Below are positions 16,732-26,327 of a stretch of 64,000 bases of DNA, piece after piece. The DNA is from Streptomyces sp. R44. GTDB lineage: Bacteria; Actinomycetota; Actinomycetes; Streptomycetales; Streptomycetaceae. Each line of letters starts with the position of its first letter. Position 1 is the first letter of the stretch. The notes under the pieces were generated by a model. The model saw only the letters and a program-made list of their open reading frames with translations, did not search any database and was not told the origin of the DNA. The position numbers and the translations under genes were made by a program. The stretch covers positions 806,001 to 870,000 of the forward strand of contig NZ_CP163444.1 in NCBI RefSeq assembly GCF_041053105.1, given 5' to 3'.

Positions 16732-17406
16732 GTGGCGGAGACGGCGTTGGCCGGGGTGATGGCCGAGCTGGCGGAGCTCGACGACCCGAAGGCACGCGAG
16801 GTCAACGAGCGGCACGGCGACGACCACGGCGTGAACCTCGGCAAGCTGCGCGCGCTCGCGAAGCGGCTGAAGACACAGCAGGAGCTCGCGGTCCGGCTCT
16901 GGGAGACGGACGACACCGCCGCCCGGCTCCTCTCCCTCCTGGTCTGCCGCCCGAAGGCGTTCGAGCGGGACGCCCTCGACCGCATGGTGCGCGAGGCCCG
17001 CGCCCCCAAGGTGCACGACTGGCTCGTGAACTACGTGGTGAAGAAGAACCCGCACGCCGAGGAGCTGCGCCTCGCCTGGCTCACCGATTCCGATCCGGTG
17101 GTCGCGAGCGCCGGCTGGGCACTGACCACCGCGCGCGTGGCGAAGCAGCCCGAGGGCCTCGACCTCCCCGGGCTGCTCGACGTCGTCGAGGCGGAGATGA
17201 AGGACGCGCCCGACCGCCTGCAGTGGGCGATGAACCACTGCCTGGCCCAGATCGGGATCGAGCACCCCGAGTACCGCGCCCGCGCCGTGGACATCGGTGA
17301 GCGGCTCCAGGTGCTCAAGGACTACCCGACCTCCCCCGGCTGCACGTCCCCGTACGCCCCCGTCTGGATCGGCGAGATGGTGCGCCGCAAGGAACAGGGG
17401 AACTAG
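16732..17406 (+). CDS. AlkD-like DNA alkylation repair protein (HEAT-like)
   Basis: A 224-residue all-helical protein of the DNA-alkylation-repair family, which uses HEAT-like repeats to wrap around damaged DNA. Recognisable parts are NERHGDDHGVNLGKLRALAKRL at the N-terminus, LWETDDTAARLLSLLVC, and WLTDSDPVVASAGWAL. AlkD excises positively charged alkylpurines; whether catalytic residues are kept here was not checked position by position. GTG at 16732 follows AGGAGG. It overlaps the convergent acyl-CoA synthetase by 4 nt at the stop. Confidence 0.72.
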   Translation: MAETALAGVMAELAELDDPKAREVNERHGDDHGVNLGKLRALAKRLKTQQELAVRLWETDDTAARLLSLLVCRPKAFERDALDRMVREARAPKVHDWLVNYVVKKNPHAEELRLAWLTDSDPVVASAGWALTTARVAKQPEGLDLPGLLDVVEAEMKDAPDRLQWAMNHCLAQIGIEHPEYRARAVDIGERLQVLKDYPTSPGCTSPYAPVWIGEMVRRKEQGN

Positions 17407-18953
17407 AGCGGGCGCTCCCTGCCCTCCCAGTACGGGTCGCGGAGGCGGCGCTTGTACAGCTTGCCGTTCGGGTCCCGGGGCATGGCCGCGACGAAGTCGA
17501 CCGACTTCGGGCGCTTGAAGCCGGCGAGGCGGTCCCCGCAGTGGGCCAGGATCTCGGCGGCGAGCGCGGGCCCCGGCTCGTACCCCTCGGCCGCCTCGAC
17601 GACCGCCTTCACCTCCTCGCCCCAGTCGGCGTGCGGGATGCCGAAGGCGGCGGCGTCCGCGACGGCGGGGTGGGCGAGCAGCGCCGCCTCGATCTCGGCG
17701 GGGTAGATGTTGACCCCGCCGGAGATGATCATGTCGATCTTGCGGTCGCGGAGGAAGAGGTAGCCGTCCTCGTCGAGGATGCCGAGGTCGCCGACGGTGA
17801 AGAAGTCGCCGATGCGGTTCTTCGCGGTCTTCGCCTCGTCCTTGTGGTACTGGAAGCCGCCGGTGTTCATCTTGAGGTAGACGGTGCCGAGTTCACCCGG
17901 CGGCAGCCGCTTGCCGTCGTCGTCGAAGACCGCGAGTTCGCTGATGGGCCAGGCCCGGCCGACCGTCCCGGGCCGCTTGAGCCACTCCTCGGCGGTGGCG
18001 AAGGCGCCGCCGCCCTCGCTGGCCGCGTAGTACTCCTCGACGCACCGGCCCCACCAGTCGATCATCGCCCGCTTGACGTGCTCGGGGCAGGGGGCGGCGC
18101 CGTGGATGGCGTGGCGCATGGAGGAGACGTCGTACCGCTCCCGTACCTCGGCGGGGAGGGCGAGCAGGCGGTGGAACTGGGTGGGGACCATGTGGGTGTG
18201 GGTGCAGGCGTACCGGTCGATGAGGCGGAGCATCTCCTCGGGCGTCCACCGGTCCATGAGGACCAGCGGGTGGCCGATGTGGAGGGCGGCGGCCGCGAAC
18301 TGGAGCACGGCGGTGTGGTAGAGCGGCGAGCAGACGAGATGGACGTTGCCGTCGGCCGGCCGGATGCCGAAGATGCCGAGGAAGCCGCCGAGATGGGTCT
18401 CCTCGGGGAGCTTGCCGGGGAGCGGGCGGCGGATGCCCCGGGGCCGGCCGGTGGTGCCGGAGGTGTAGTTCATGACCCAGCCGAGGGTGCGGTCGGCGGG
18501 CGCGGATCCGTCCTGTCTGTCGAGGAGTTCGGCGTACGGGCGGAAGCCGGGGACCGTGCCGACCGCGTACCGGTGGGTGGGCGCGAGTCCGGCCTCGTCG
18601 GCGGCGAGGGTCACGGCCTCGGCGAACCGCTCGTGGGCGACGAGGACCTTGGCGCCGGAGTCGGCGACGATCCAGGCGATCTCGGGGCCGACGAAGTGGT
18701 GGTTGACGGGTACGAGGTAGAACCCGGCCTGGGTGGCGGCGAGATGGGCGGTGAAGAACTCGGGGCCGTTGGGCAGGACGACGGCGAACGCGTCGCCGCG
18801 TTCGAGGCCGGCGGCGCGCAGGCCGCGGACGAGCCGGTTGGCCTCGGCGTGCAGCCGGCCGGCGGACCACTCCTCGCCGTCGGGTGCGACGAGGACGGTG
18901 CGGCCGGGTTCGGCGGCTGCCTGGGCCCAGAATCCGGTGGGTCCTTGTGTCAC
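17403..18953 (-). CDS. AMP-forming acyl-CoA synthetase (FadD-like), second gene of an operon
   Basis: A 516-residue ANL enzyme. Motifs are MNYTSGTTGRPRGIRRP, EEYYAASEGGGAF, FTVGDLGILDEDGYLFLRDR, ISGGVNIYPAEIEAALL and DPNGKLYKRRLRD. A GTG start overlaps the TGA of the upstream nitronate monooxygenase gene in GTGA, which indicates translational coupling. Pairing an acyl-CoA ligase with an NMO-type flavoprotein is common in actinobacterial lipid or steroid catabolism. Substrate not determinable. Confidence 0.9.
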   Translation of the reverse strand: MTQGPTGFWAQAAAEPGRTVLVAPDGEEWSAGRLHAEANRLVRGLRAAGLERGDAFAVVLPNGPEFFTAHLAATQAGFYLVPVNHHFVGPEIAWIVADSGAKVLVAHERFAEAVTLAADEAGLAPTHRYAVGTVPGFRPYAELLDRQDGSAPADRTLGWVMNYTSGTTGRPRGIRRPLPGKLPEETHLGGFLGIFGIRPADGNVHLVCSPLYHTAVLQFAAAALHIGHPLVLMDRWTPEEMLRLIDRYACTHTHMVPTQFHRLLALPAEVRERYDVSSMRHAIHGAAPCPEHVKRAMIDWWGRCVEEYYAASEGGGAFATAEEWLKRPGTVGRAWPISELAVFDDDGKRLPPGELGTVYLKMNTGGFQYHKDEAKTAKNRIGDFFTVGDLGILDEDGYLFLRDRKIDMIISGGVNIYPAEIEAALLAHPAVADAAAFGIPHADWGEEVKAVVEAAEGYEPGPALAAEILAHCGDRLAGFKRPKSVDFVAAMPRDPNGKLYKRRLRDPYWEGRERPL

Positions 18954-20062
18954 TGGGTGCTCCGTCCGGCGATGCGGTTGATGCGGTCGACGGCCTTCTC
19001 GAAGCCGCGGGTGAGCTCGTCGACGACCTGCTGGACGCTGCGCTCGGAGTTCATCCGGCCGACGATCTGCCCGACGGGGGTGCCGAGCAGCGGCTCGACC
19101 TCGTACTTCTGGATACGGGAGACGGCCTCGGCGACCAGGAGTCCCTGGAGCGGCATGGGGAGCGGTCCCGGCCCCGCCGGGTCGTCCCAGGCGTCGGTCC
19201 ATTCGGTACGGAGCTGGCGGGCGGGCTTGCCGGTGAGGGCGCGCGAGCGGACCGTGTCGCCGGAGCCCGCCGCGAGGAGCTTGGCGGTGAGGGCGCGGGA
19301 GTGCAGTTCCGCCTCGGTGGTGGTGAGCCAGATCGAGCCGAGCCAGACGCCCTGGGCGCCGAGGGCGAGTCCGGCGGCGATCTGCTCGCCGCTGCCGATG
19401 CCGCCGGCGGCGAGCACGGGCAGCGGGGAGACGGCGTCGACGACCTCGGGGGTCAGGACCATGGAGGCGATCTCGCCGGTGTGGCCGCCCGCCTCGTACC
19501 CCTGGGCGACGACGATGTCGATGCCGGCGTCTGCGTGGTGGCGGGCGTGGCGGGCGCTGCCGGCGAGGGCGGCGACGAGGACGCCGTGGTCGTGGGCGCG
19601 GGCGACGACGTCGGGCGGTGGTGAGCCGAGGGCGTTGGCGAGGAGTCTGATCGGGTAGTCGAAGGCCACGTCGAGCTGGCTGCGGGCGACCTGCTCCATC
19701 CAGCCGGTGATCCGCCAGCCGGAGGCCTCGCCCTCGGCCAGTTCCGGGACCCCGTGCTTGGCGAGGGTGGCGCGGACGAACGCCCGGTGCTCCTCGGGGA
19801 TCATCGCCTCGATCTCGGCCTCGCCGATCCCGTCGACCGCCTTCTTCGCGGGCATCACGACGTCGAGGCCGTAGGGCAGGCCGTCGGTGTGCTCCTGCAT
19901 CCAGTCGAGGTCGCGGGCGAGGTCCTCGGGCGCGGTGTAGCGGACCGCGCCGAGGACGCCGAAGCCGCCGGCTCTGGTGAGTGCGGCGGCCACCGCGGGG
20001 AAGGGCGTGAAGCCGAAGATGGCGTGCTCGATCCCCAGTGTGCGACTCAGCTCCGTCTCCAT
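18950..20062 (-). CDS. Nitronate monooxygenase-family flavoprotein
   Basis: A 370-residue TIM-barrel FMN enzyme. Motifs are VVAQGYEAGGHTGE (conserved His) and PVLAAGGIGSGEQIAAGLALGAQGVWLGS (FMN phosphate site). Members oxidise nitronates, but several actinobacterial paralogues act on CoA thioesters in steroid breakdown, so the substrate is open. It starts the two-gene operon with the acyl-CoA ligase. The ATG has no clear ribosome site. A palindrome 44 nt upstream probably controls the operon. Confidence 0.88.
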   Translation of the reverse strand: METELSRTLGIEHAIFGFTPFPAVAAALTRAGGFGVLGAVRYTAPEDLARDLDWMQEHTDGLPYGLDVVMPAKKAVDGIGEAEIEAMIPEEHRAFVRATLAKHGVPELAEGEASGWRITGWMEQVARSQLDVAFDYPIRLLANALGSPPPDVVARAHDHGVLVAALAGSARHARHHADAGIDIVVAQGYEAGGHTGEIASMVLTPEVVDAVSPLPVLAAGGIGSGEQIAAGLALGAQGVWLGSIWLTTTEAELHSRALTAKLLAAGSGDTVRSRALTGKPARQLRTEWTDAWDDPAGPGPLPMPLQGLLVAEAVSRIQKYEVEPLLGTPVGQIVGRMNSERSVQQVVDELTRGFEKAVDRINRIAGRSTQ

Positions 20063-20105
20063 GGGCGGCAGGATGCCGCAGCGGCGCGGCGGAGGGAAGA
20101 GGTTT

Positions 20106-20122
20106 TCTGACGCAACGTCAGA
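20106..20122. promoter_or_regulatory. TetR-type palindrome in front of the nitronate monooxygenase operon
   Basis: TCTGACG-CAA-CGTCAGA has perfect 7-bp arms and a 3-nt spacer, in an A+T-richer patch. It lies between the divergent nitronate monooxygenase and serine hydrolase genes. No TetR gene is adjacent. Confidence 0.6.
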
Positions 20123-20179
20123 TTCTTTGGGGCCGGTGCGTCTGCGTTTCGCCGCCGCGCCCGGTGGGAGAGGGTGGGC

Positions 20180-21979
20180 ATGACGGAGCGAGCGAAACGA
20201 GACGGAAGGCCGAGCCGCCGCGCGTTCGGCGGCGGGGTGCTGGTCCTGGGAGGGGCGCTGATGACCGGTGCGGTGCCGGGGGCGGCGGCCGCGGAGGGCC
20301 CGCGGCCCGGGGCGGGGCCGGGAGCCGCGGACGGTGCGTCGTCCGCCGCGCGGCGGACCACACTGCGGCGCGGGTCCGCGGAGCGGGCCGGGCTGCTCGC
20401 GCCGCACCTGGACGGACTCGTGGCGGAGGCCGAACGCTTCCTCGGGCCTTCCCCCACGCACCCCTGGTACGCGGGCGCCGTCCTGCTCGCCGGGCGGGGC
20501 GGGACCGTCGCCCTGCACCGGGCGATCGGCTCGGCCGTGCGGTACGCGGCGTACGACGAGAAGACCGACACCGGTGTCGAGCTGCCGCCGGAGCGGCAGA
20601 TCCCGATGACCGAGGACACGGTCTTCGACCTGGCCTCGGTCTCCAAGCTGTTCACCTCGATCCTGGCGGTGCAGCAGATCGAGCGCGGGGCCCTTGAGCT
20701 GGAGGCGAAGGTCACCGCGTACCTGCCGGAGTTCGGCGGGGGCGGGAAGCAGGACGTCACCGTGCGGCAGCTGCTCACCCACACCTCCGGCTTCCGGTCG
20801 TGGATCCCGCTCTACCGGGAGCCGACGCGGGAGGGGAAGCTGCGGCTGCTGTGGGCCGAGACCCCGGCGAACCCGCCGGGGACCGCGTACCTCTACTCCG
20901 ACCTCAACCTGATCTCGCTCCAGCTGATCCTGGAGGAGATCACCGGTCTCGGTCTGGACATCCTGCTCCACGACGAGATCACCGCTCCGCTCGGGATGCA
21001 CCGCACACGGTTCAATCCCCCGCCCTCCTGGCGACCGGAGATCGCCGCCACCGAGGACGCCCGGAAGCCCTGGTCCGGCCTCGACCGGGGCATGGTGTGG
21101 GGCGAGGTCCACGACGAGAACGCCTACGGCCTCGGCGGCGTCGCCGGCCACGCCGGGATCTTCTCCCGTGCCTGGGACCTCGCGATCCTCGCCCGCACGC
21201 TGCTCAACGGCGGGGCGTACGGCCGGGCCCGGATCCTCTCCCCCGCGTCGGTGGAGCTGATGTTCAGCGACTTCAACACCGCCTTCCCCGGCGACGAGCA
21301 CGGACTCGGCTTCGAGCTCCACCAGCACTGGTACATGGGCGCGATGGCCACCCCGCGGACGGCGGGGCACACCGGCTTCACCGGCACCAGCCTCGTCCTC
21401 GACCCGACGACCGACTCGTTCCTGATCGTGCTCGGCAACTCCGTGCACCCGGTGCGGTCCTGGCGCTCCGGCTCCGCGCCGCGCGTCGCCACGGCGGACC
21501 GGCTGGCCAGGGCCGTGCCCGTGCGCCCGGTCCGTGGCCGCACGTCCTGGTTCTCCGGCATGGCGAGCGCCACGACCGTCACCCTGACGCTCCCTCATGT
21601 GCCGGGCGCCGCAGTCCTGGAGTGCGCGCTGTGGTGGGACACCGAGCCGGGCGCCGACCGGGTCTCCCTGGAGGCCTCGACCGACGGCGGCACGACCTGG
21701 CGGCCGGTGCCCTTCACCACCGACGGGCGCACCGAGCACCCGACGGGCACGGTCGGCGGCTGGTCCGGCCGCGTCTGGCACACCGTGTCCGCGGCGCTGC
21801 CGGAACCGAACGCCCTGCTGCGCTGGCGGTACGCCACGGATCAGCGGTACGTGGGGCGGGGCGTGTACGTCGACGGGCTGCGGCTTCTCGACGGGTCCGG
21901 GCTGCCGCTGTTCGACGAGGCGCGACCGGCGGACGGAGCGCGGATCGAGGCGAACGGCTGGGCCAGGTCCGCCGATTGA
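20180..21979 (+). CDS. Tat-exported serine hydrolase (class C beta-lactamase/esterase fold) with C-terminal beta domain
   Basis: A 599-residue secreted protein. SRRAFGGG near residue 12 and the following hydrophobic stretch form a twin-arginine signal. The catalytic domain (about 75-440) has SVSK at 153-156 (nucleophile Ser and base Lys), YSD in YLYSDLNL as the second motif, and HTGFTGT as the third. It is family S12 or beta-lactamase-like, so esterase, DD-peptidase or beta-lactamase activity is possible. The last 140 residues (STDGGTTWRPVPF, VGRGVYVDGLRLL) resemble an extracellular beta-sandwich seen at protease C-termini. ATG at 20180 follows GGGAGAGGG; the GTG at 20174 is too close to it. 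Confidence 0.85.
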   Translation: MTERAKRDGRPSRRAFGGGVLVLGGALMTGAVPGAAAAEGPRPGAGPGAADGASSAARRTTLRRGSAERAGLLAPHLDGLVAEAERFLGPSPTHPWYAGAVLLAGRGGTVALHRAIGSAVRYAAYDEKTDTGVELPPERQIPMTEDTVFDLASVSKLFTSILAVQQIERGALELEAKVTAYLPEFGGGGKQDVTVRQLLTHTSGFRSWIPLYREPTREGKLRLLWAETPANPPGTAYLYSDLNLISLQLILEEITGLGLDILLHDEITAPLGMHRTRFNPPPSWRPEIAATEDARKPWSGLDRGMVWGEVHDENAYGLGGVAGHAGIFSRAWDLAILARTLLNGGAYGRARILSPASVELMFSDFNTAFPGDEHGLGFELHQHWYMGAMATPRTAGHTGFTGTSLVLDPTTDSFLIVLGNSVHPVRSWRSGSAPRVATADRLARAVPVRPVRGRTSWFSGMASATTVTLTLPHVPGAAVLECALWWDTEPGADRVSLEASTDGGTTWRPVPFTTDGRTEHPTGTVGGWSGRVWHTVSAALPEPNALLRWRYATDQRYVGRGVYVDGLRLLDGSGLPLFDEARPADGARIEANGWARSAD

Positions 21980-22122
21980 GCCCGAGCCGACGAACCGCCC
22001 GAGACGGAGCTGCGCCGCCCGCGCACCTCCGACACGCGCGTCAGTGCTCCCGGCGAGGCAGGCAACCACGCGATCATCCACGGCGGAGCGCAGCTGGGAA
22101 CCTGTCCGGTCGCGACGCACGG

Positions 22123-22154
22123 GACGGCCGGTACCCGGGCGGGCACCGGCCGTC
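22123..22154. terminator. Hairpin 1 of a bidirectional terminator
   Basis: Arms GACGGCCGGT and ACCGGCCGTC are perfect 10-bp complements around a 12-nt loop. It lies between the convergent serine hydrolase and SSI genes. Confidence 0.7.
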
Positions 22155-22156
22155 CT

Positions 22157-22194
22157 CCCGGAGCCGCGCCGCCGGGGGACGGCACGGCTCCGGG
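22157..22194. terminator. Hairpin 2 of a bidirectional terminator
   Basis: Arms CCCGGAGCCGCGCC and GGCACGGCTCCGGG pair over 14 bp with one mismatch around a 10-nt loop. It follows hairpin 1 by 2 nt and lies 11 nt beyond the SSI stop, so it should serve that gene in particular. Confidence 0.75.
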
Positions 22195-22204
22195 CCCCGC
22201 GCCG

Positions 22205-22645
22205 TCAGAAGGCGAGGGCCGCCACCGACGCCGTGCGGGCGTGCTGCTCACAGGCGTTGCCGTACGTCTCCGACCAGGAGATCCGCCGCCCCTGCCAGAC
22301 GCCGTCGCCGGTGATCGTCACCGGCGCCCACTCGCGCGTGCAGGGCCGGTCGCCCGACCGGACCGTCAGGGCGCCCAGGTCACCGCCGGACGCGGCCAGT
22401 TCGGCGCACGCGGACGCGGGGCTGGGGTGCGTGCCGCCGGGCGTGGGGGCGCAGCTCAGGGTGACGGCGCGGACGATCCGGGCCGTCTCGGGGCTGTCCC
22501 CCTGCCCGAGAGTGAGGACGAGCGCCGACGGCGGGTAGAGGCGTTCGGGGGCGGCCTGGGCGGTGCCGATGAGGGCCGTGCCGATGAGGGCGAGGCCGGC
22601 GGCGGTGGCGAGCGCGGTGGCGCCGAGGGTACGGACGTGACGCAC
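22205..22645 (-). CDS. SSI-family secreted subtilisin/trypsin-type protease inhibitor
   Basis: A 146-residue precursor with a signal peptide to about residue 31 (LATAAGLALIGTALIGTAQAA) and a mature inhibitor of about 115 residues. Four cysteines (65, 80, 102, 132) match the two disulfides of Streptomyces subtilisin inhibitor. Family motifs are GGTHPSPASACAELAASGGD and DGVWQGRRISW. Aligning CTREWAPV with CPMVYDPV of SSI puts P1 at Arg104, which predicts inhibition of trypsin-like proteases. GTG at 22645 has GAAGGG upstream. Such inhibitors are abundant extracellular proteins tied to development. Confidence 0.93.
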   Translation of the reverse strand: MRHVRTLGATALATAAGLALIGTALIGTAQAAPERLYPPSALVLTLGQGDSPETARIVRAVTLSCAPTPGGTHPSPASACAELAASGGDLGALTVRSGDRPCTREWAPVTITGDGVWQGRRISWSETYGNACEQHARTASVAALAF

Positions 22646-22943
22646 GGGGGTGTCCCTTCGCGTGGTTTCAGGAGTGCGAGCCGATCGACTGCGGAGGGGA
22701 GTCTCGTCGACGCGCAGAGTGATCGCACATCTGTCCGCACTTTCCGGCCGTCGCCGCGCAGCGGACCCGACCGATTGGTCGTTCGGGAAGCTGAGAGGGG
22801 GTGCGGGCCGTCTCCCGGCGGCCCTTCGGAGGCTGCCACCGGAGGGTCGTACAAGCTTGCACAACGCTTCCACCTGCGGCGATCCAAGACATGTTCGAGA
22901 GTGAACCACCTGAAAAGGAGCTTGATCGTCCGGAACTCTGCCG
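22646..22943. other. 298-bp gap upstream of the SSI gene
   Basis: This should hold the SSI promoter, read leftwards. The palindrome CAAGCTTG near 22852 lies in a less G+C-rich patch. I find no convincing -10/-35 pair and no credible open frame. Confidence 0.4.
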
Positions 22944-23852
22944 TCAGGCCCGGGGTCCGGCCGCGGCGCCGAGCGCCCCGAGGACGGGGCTGATGAGGGG
23001 GTGGTCCTCCGCTCCGCGCCGGACGGCGGCGAAGACCCGGCGGGTCGGGGCGACGCCCTCGATCGGGCGGACCTCCACGCCCGTGAGTTCCATCCCGCGC
23101 AGGGCCGAGCGCGGCACGAGCGCCACGCCGGCGGACGCCGCCGCCAGGGCGACGACGGCGCGGAAGTCGTCGGAGGAGTGCTCCGGGTTCAGGGTGAACC
23201 CGGCGTACTCGCAGGCCAGGACGGTCACGTCATGGCAGGGGTTCCCCTCGGACTGGCCGATCCAGGTGTCCTTGGCGAGGTCGGCGAGCGCGACCCGTGC
23301 GTCGCCGGCGAGGGGGTGACCGGGCGGCAGGACCGCGTCGAACGGCTCGGCGTACAGCGGGACACGGGTGAGCCGGGCGTCGTCCTCGCCCGGCGCGCCC
23401 CGGTACTCGACCGCGACGGCCACGTCGACCTGCCGATCCAGGACCATGAGCAGGCTCTCGTCGCCCTCCGCGTCGCGGACCCGGACCCGGATGCCGGGCG
23501 CGGTGCGGGCGAGCGCCGTGATGGCGGGGGCCACGACGAGCCCGATGCCGGTGGCGAACGCGGCGACCGTGACCGTACCGGCGTCTCCGGAGCCGTAGGC
23601 GGCGAGCTCGGCCTCGGCGCGCTCCAGCTGGGCGAGCACGGCGTTGGCGTGGCTCAGCAGGATCTCGCCGGCCGGGGTGAGGCGCGCGCCGCGCGCGCTG
23701 CGGTCCACCAGGCGGTGGCCGGTCTCCTGCTCCAGGGCGGCCAGCTGCTGGGAGACGGCGGAGGGGGTGAGATAGAGCGCGGCGGCCGCCGCCGTGACCG
23801 TGCGGTGGTCGGCCACCGCACGGAGGATGTGCAACCGCCGCGCTTCGATCAT
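22944..23852 (-). CDS. LysR-family transcriptional regulator
   Basis: A 302-residue LysR protein. The N-terminal helix-turn-helix (RRLHILRAVADHRTVTAAAAALYLTPSAVSQQLAALEQ) is followed by a linker helix and a periplasmic-binding-like effector domain (90-290). It lies 26 nt downstream of kbl on the same strand, so it may be the last gene of a tdh-kbl-lysR operon or have its own promoter. It is a plausible regulator of threonine catabolism, but that is context only. Confidence 0.9.
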   Translation of the reverse strand: MIEARRLHILRAVADHRTVTAAAAALYLTPSAVSQQLAALEQETGHRLVDRSARGARLTPAGEILLSHANAVLAQLERAEAELAAYGSGDAGTVTVAAFATGIGLVVAPAITALARTAPGIRVRVRDAEGDESLLMVLDRQVDVAVAVEYRGAPGEDDARLTRVPLYAEPFDAVLPPGHPLAGDARVALADLAKDTWIGQSEGNPCHDVTVLACEYAGFTLNPEHSSDDFRAVVALAAASAGVALVPRSALRGMELTGVEVRPIEGVAPTRRVFAAVRRGAEDHPLISPVLGALGAAAGPRA

Positions 23853-23878
23853 TCCCCTAGTGTCTCAGCCTGCGGACA

Positions 23879-25078
<1,200 letters not shown>

Positions 25079-25081
25079 GGG

Positions 25082-26116
25082 TCAGGCTCCCGTGGTCCAG
25101 TCGAGGATGATCTTGCCGCTCTTGCCGGAGGCCGCGTCGTCGAAGGCGGCTTCGAAGTCGGTGTAGTCGTAGCGGCCGGTGATGACCGGGCTGAGGTCGA
25201 GCCCGCCCTCCAGGAGCACCGACATCGCGTACCAGGTCTCGAACATCTCGCGGCCGTAGATGCCCTTGATGGTGATCATGGAGGTGACGATCTTCGCCCA
25301 GTCGACGGCGAAGTCCTCGGCGGGCAGGCCCAGCATGGCGATCTTTCCGCCGTGGGTCATGTTGGCGATCATGTCGCGCATCGCGTGCGGGTTGCCGGAC
25401 ATCTCCAGGCCGACGTCGAAGCCCTCCTTGAGCCCGAGGGTGCGCTGGCCGTCGGCGATGGTCTGCTCGGCGACGTTGAGGGCGAGCGAGACGCCGGTCT
25501 TGCGGGCCAGGGCGAGGCGCTCCTCGCTGACGTCGGTGATGACGACGTTGCGGGCGCCGGCGTGCTTGGCGACGGCGGCGGCCATGATGCCGATGGGGCC
25601 GGCGCCGGTGACGAGGACGTCCTCGCCGACGAGCGGGAAGGACAGGGCCGTGTGCACGGCGTTGCCGAACGGGTCGAAGATCGCGGCGACGTCGAGGTCG
25701 ACGGGGACGCGGTGGACCCACACGTTGGAGGCGGGCAGCGCGACGTACTCGGCGAAGGCGCCGTCGCGGCCGACGCCGAGGCCGATGGTGGAGCGGCAGA
25801 GGTGGCGGCGGCCGGCCAGGCAGTTGCGGCACTTGCCGCAGACCAGGTGGCCCTCGCCGCTGACCAGGTCGCCGACGTTGATGTCGGCGACGTCACGGCC
25901 GACGGAGACGACCTCGCCGACGAACTCGTGGCCGATCGTCAGCGGCGTGGCGATCGTCTTCTGCGCCCAGCCGTCCCAGGAGCGGATGTGCAGGTCGGTC
26001 CCGCAGATACCGGTCCGCTTGACCTTGATGAGGACGTCCCCGGGACCCGTCTCCGGCTCGGGCACGTCCGTGAGCCAGAGTCCCGGCTCCGCGTTCAGCT
26101 TGACCAGCGCCTTCAA
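25082..26116 (-). CDS. tdh: L-threonine 3-dehydrogenase
   Basis: A 344-residue zinc alcohol-dehydrogenase-type enzyme that oxidises L-threonine to 2-amino-3-oxobutanoate with NAD+. The catalytic zinc motif is GICGTDLHI then GHEFVGEV. The structural zinc cysteines are in [18 protein letters not shown]. The Rossmann loop is TGAGPIGIM. The start is TTG at 26116, where KALVKL homology begins, with GGAG 8 nt upstream. It is first in the tdh-kbl operon. Two inverted repeats lie upstream. Confidence 0.95.
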   Translation of the reverse strand: MKALVKLNAEPGLWLTDVPEPETGPGDVLIKVKRTGICGTDLHIRSWDGWAQKTIATPLTIGHEFVGEVVSVGRDVADINVGDLVSGEGHLVCGKCRNCLAGRRHLCRSTIGLGVGRDGAFAEYVALPASNVWVHRVPVDLDVAAIFDPFGNAVHTALSFPLVGEDVLVTGAGPIGIMAAAVAKHAGARNVVITDVSEERLALARKTGVSLALNVAEQTIADGQRTLGLKEGFDVGLEMSGNPHAMRDMIANMTHGGKIAMLGLPAEDFAVDWAKIVTSMITIKGIYGREMFETWYAMSVLLEGGLDLSPVITGRYDYTDFEAAFDDAASGKSGKIILDWTTGA

Positions 26117-26158
26117 TGCAACGGCTCCCGACGTGCGTGTCCTGTGATGTGGGGGCGC

Positions 26159-26200
26159 GGGCACGACTGAGTGCCCAAGATCCCTGGAAGAGAATCTTCC
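26159..26200 (-). promoter_or_regulatory. Two inverted repeats in the tdh promoter region
   Basis: GGGCAC-GACTGA-GTGCCC (26159-26176) and GGAAGA-GAA-TCTTCC (26186-26200) are both perfect 6-bp-arm repeats. They lie 43 and 70 nt upstream of the tdh start, a suitable position for operators. The binding protein is unknown; the LysR protein encoded after kbl is one candidate. Confidence 0.45.
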
Positions 26201-26327
26201 GTACGCGAGGCTTGCGGTCCATCGAGGATTTCTTAAGCGCGCTCGCAGATCAGCTTCACACCCCAGGCGGGAAGGCGGCGACGTCAACGGGGCCGAACGG
26301 AGATACGGCCCCGTCGACGTCGGGTCA

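Noticed and set aside
20063..22120. Upstream extension of the nitronate monooxygenase frame
   Set aside because: It is antisense to the serine hydrolase gene, with no domain in the extension.
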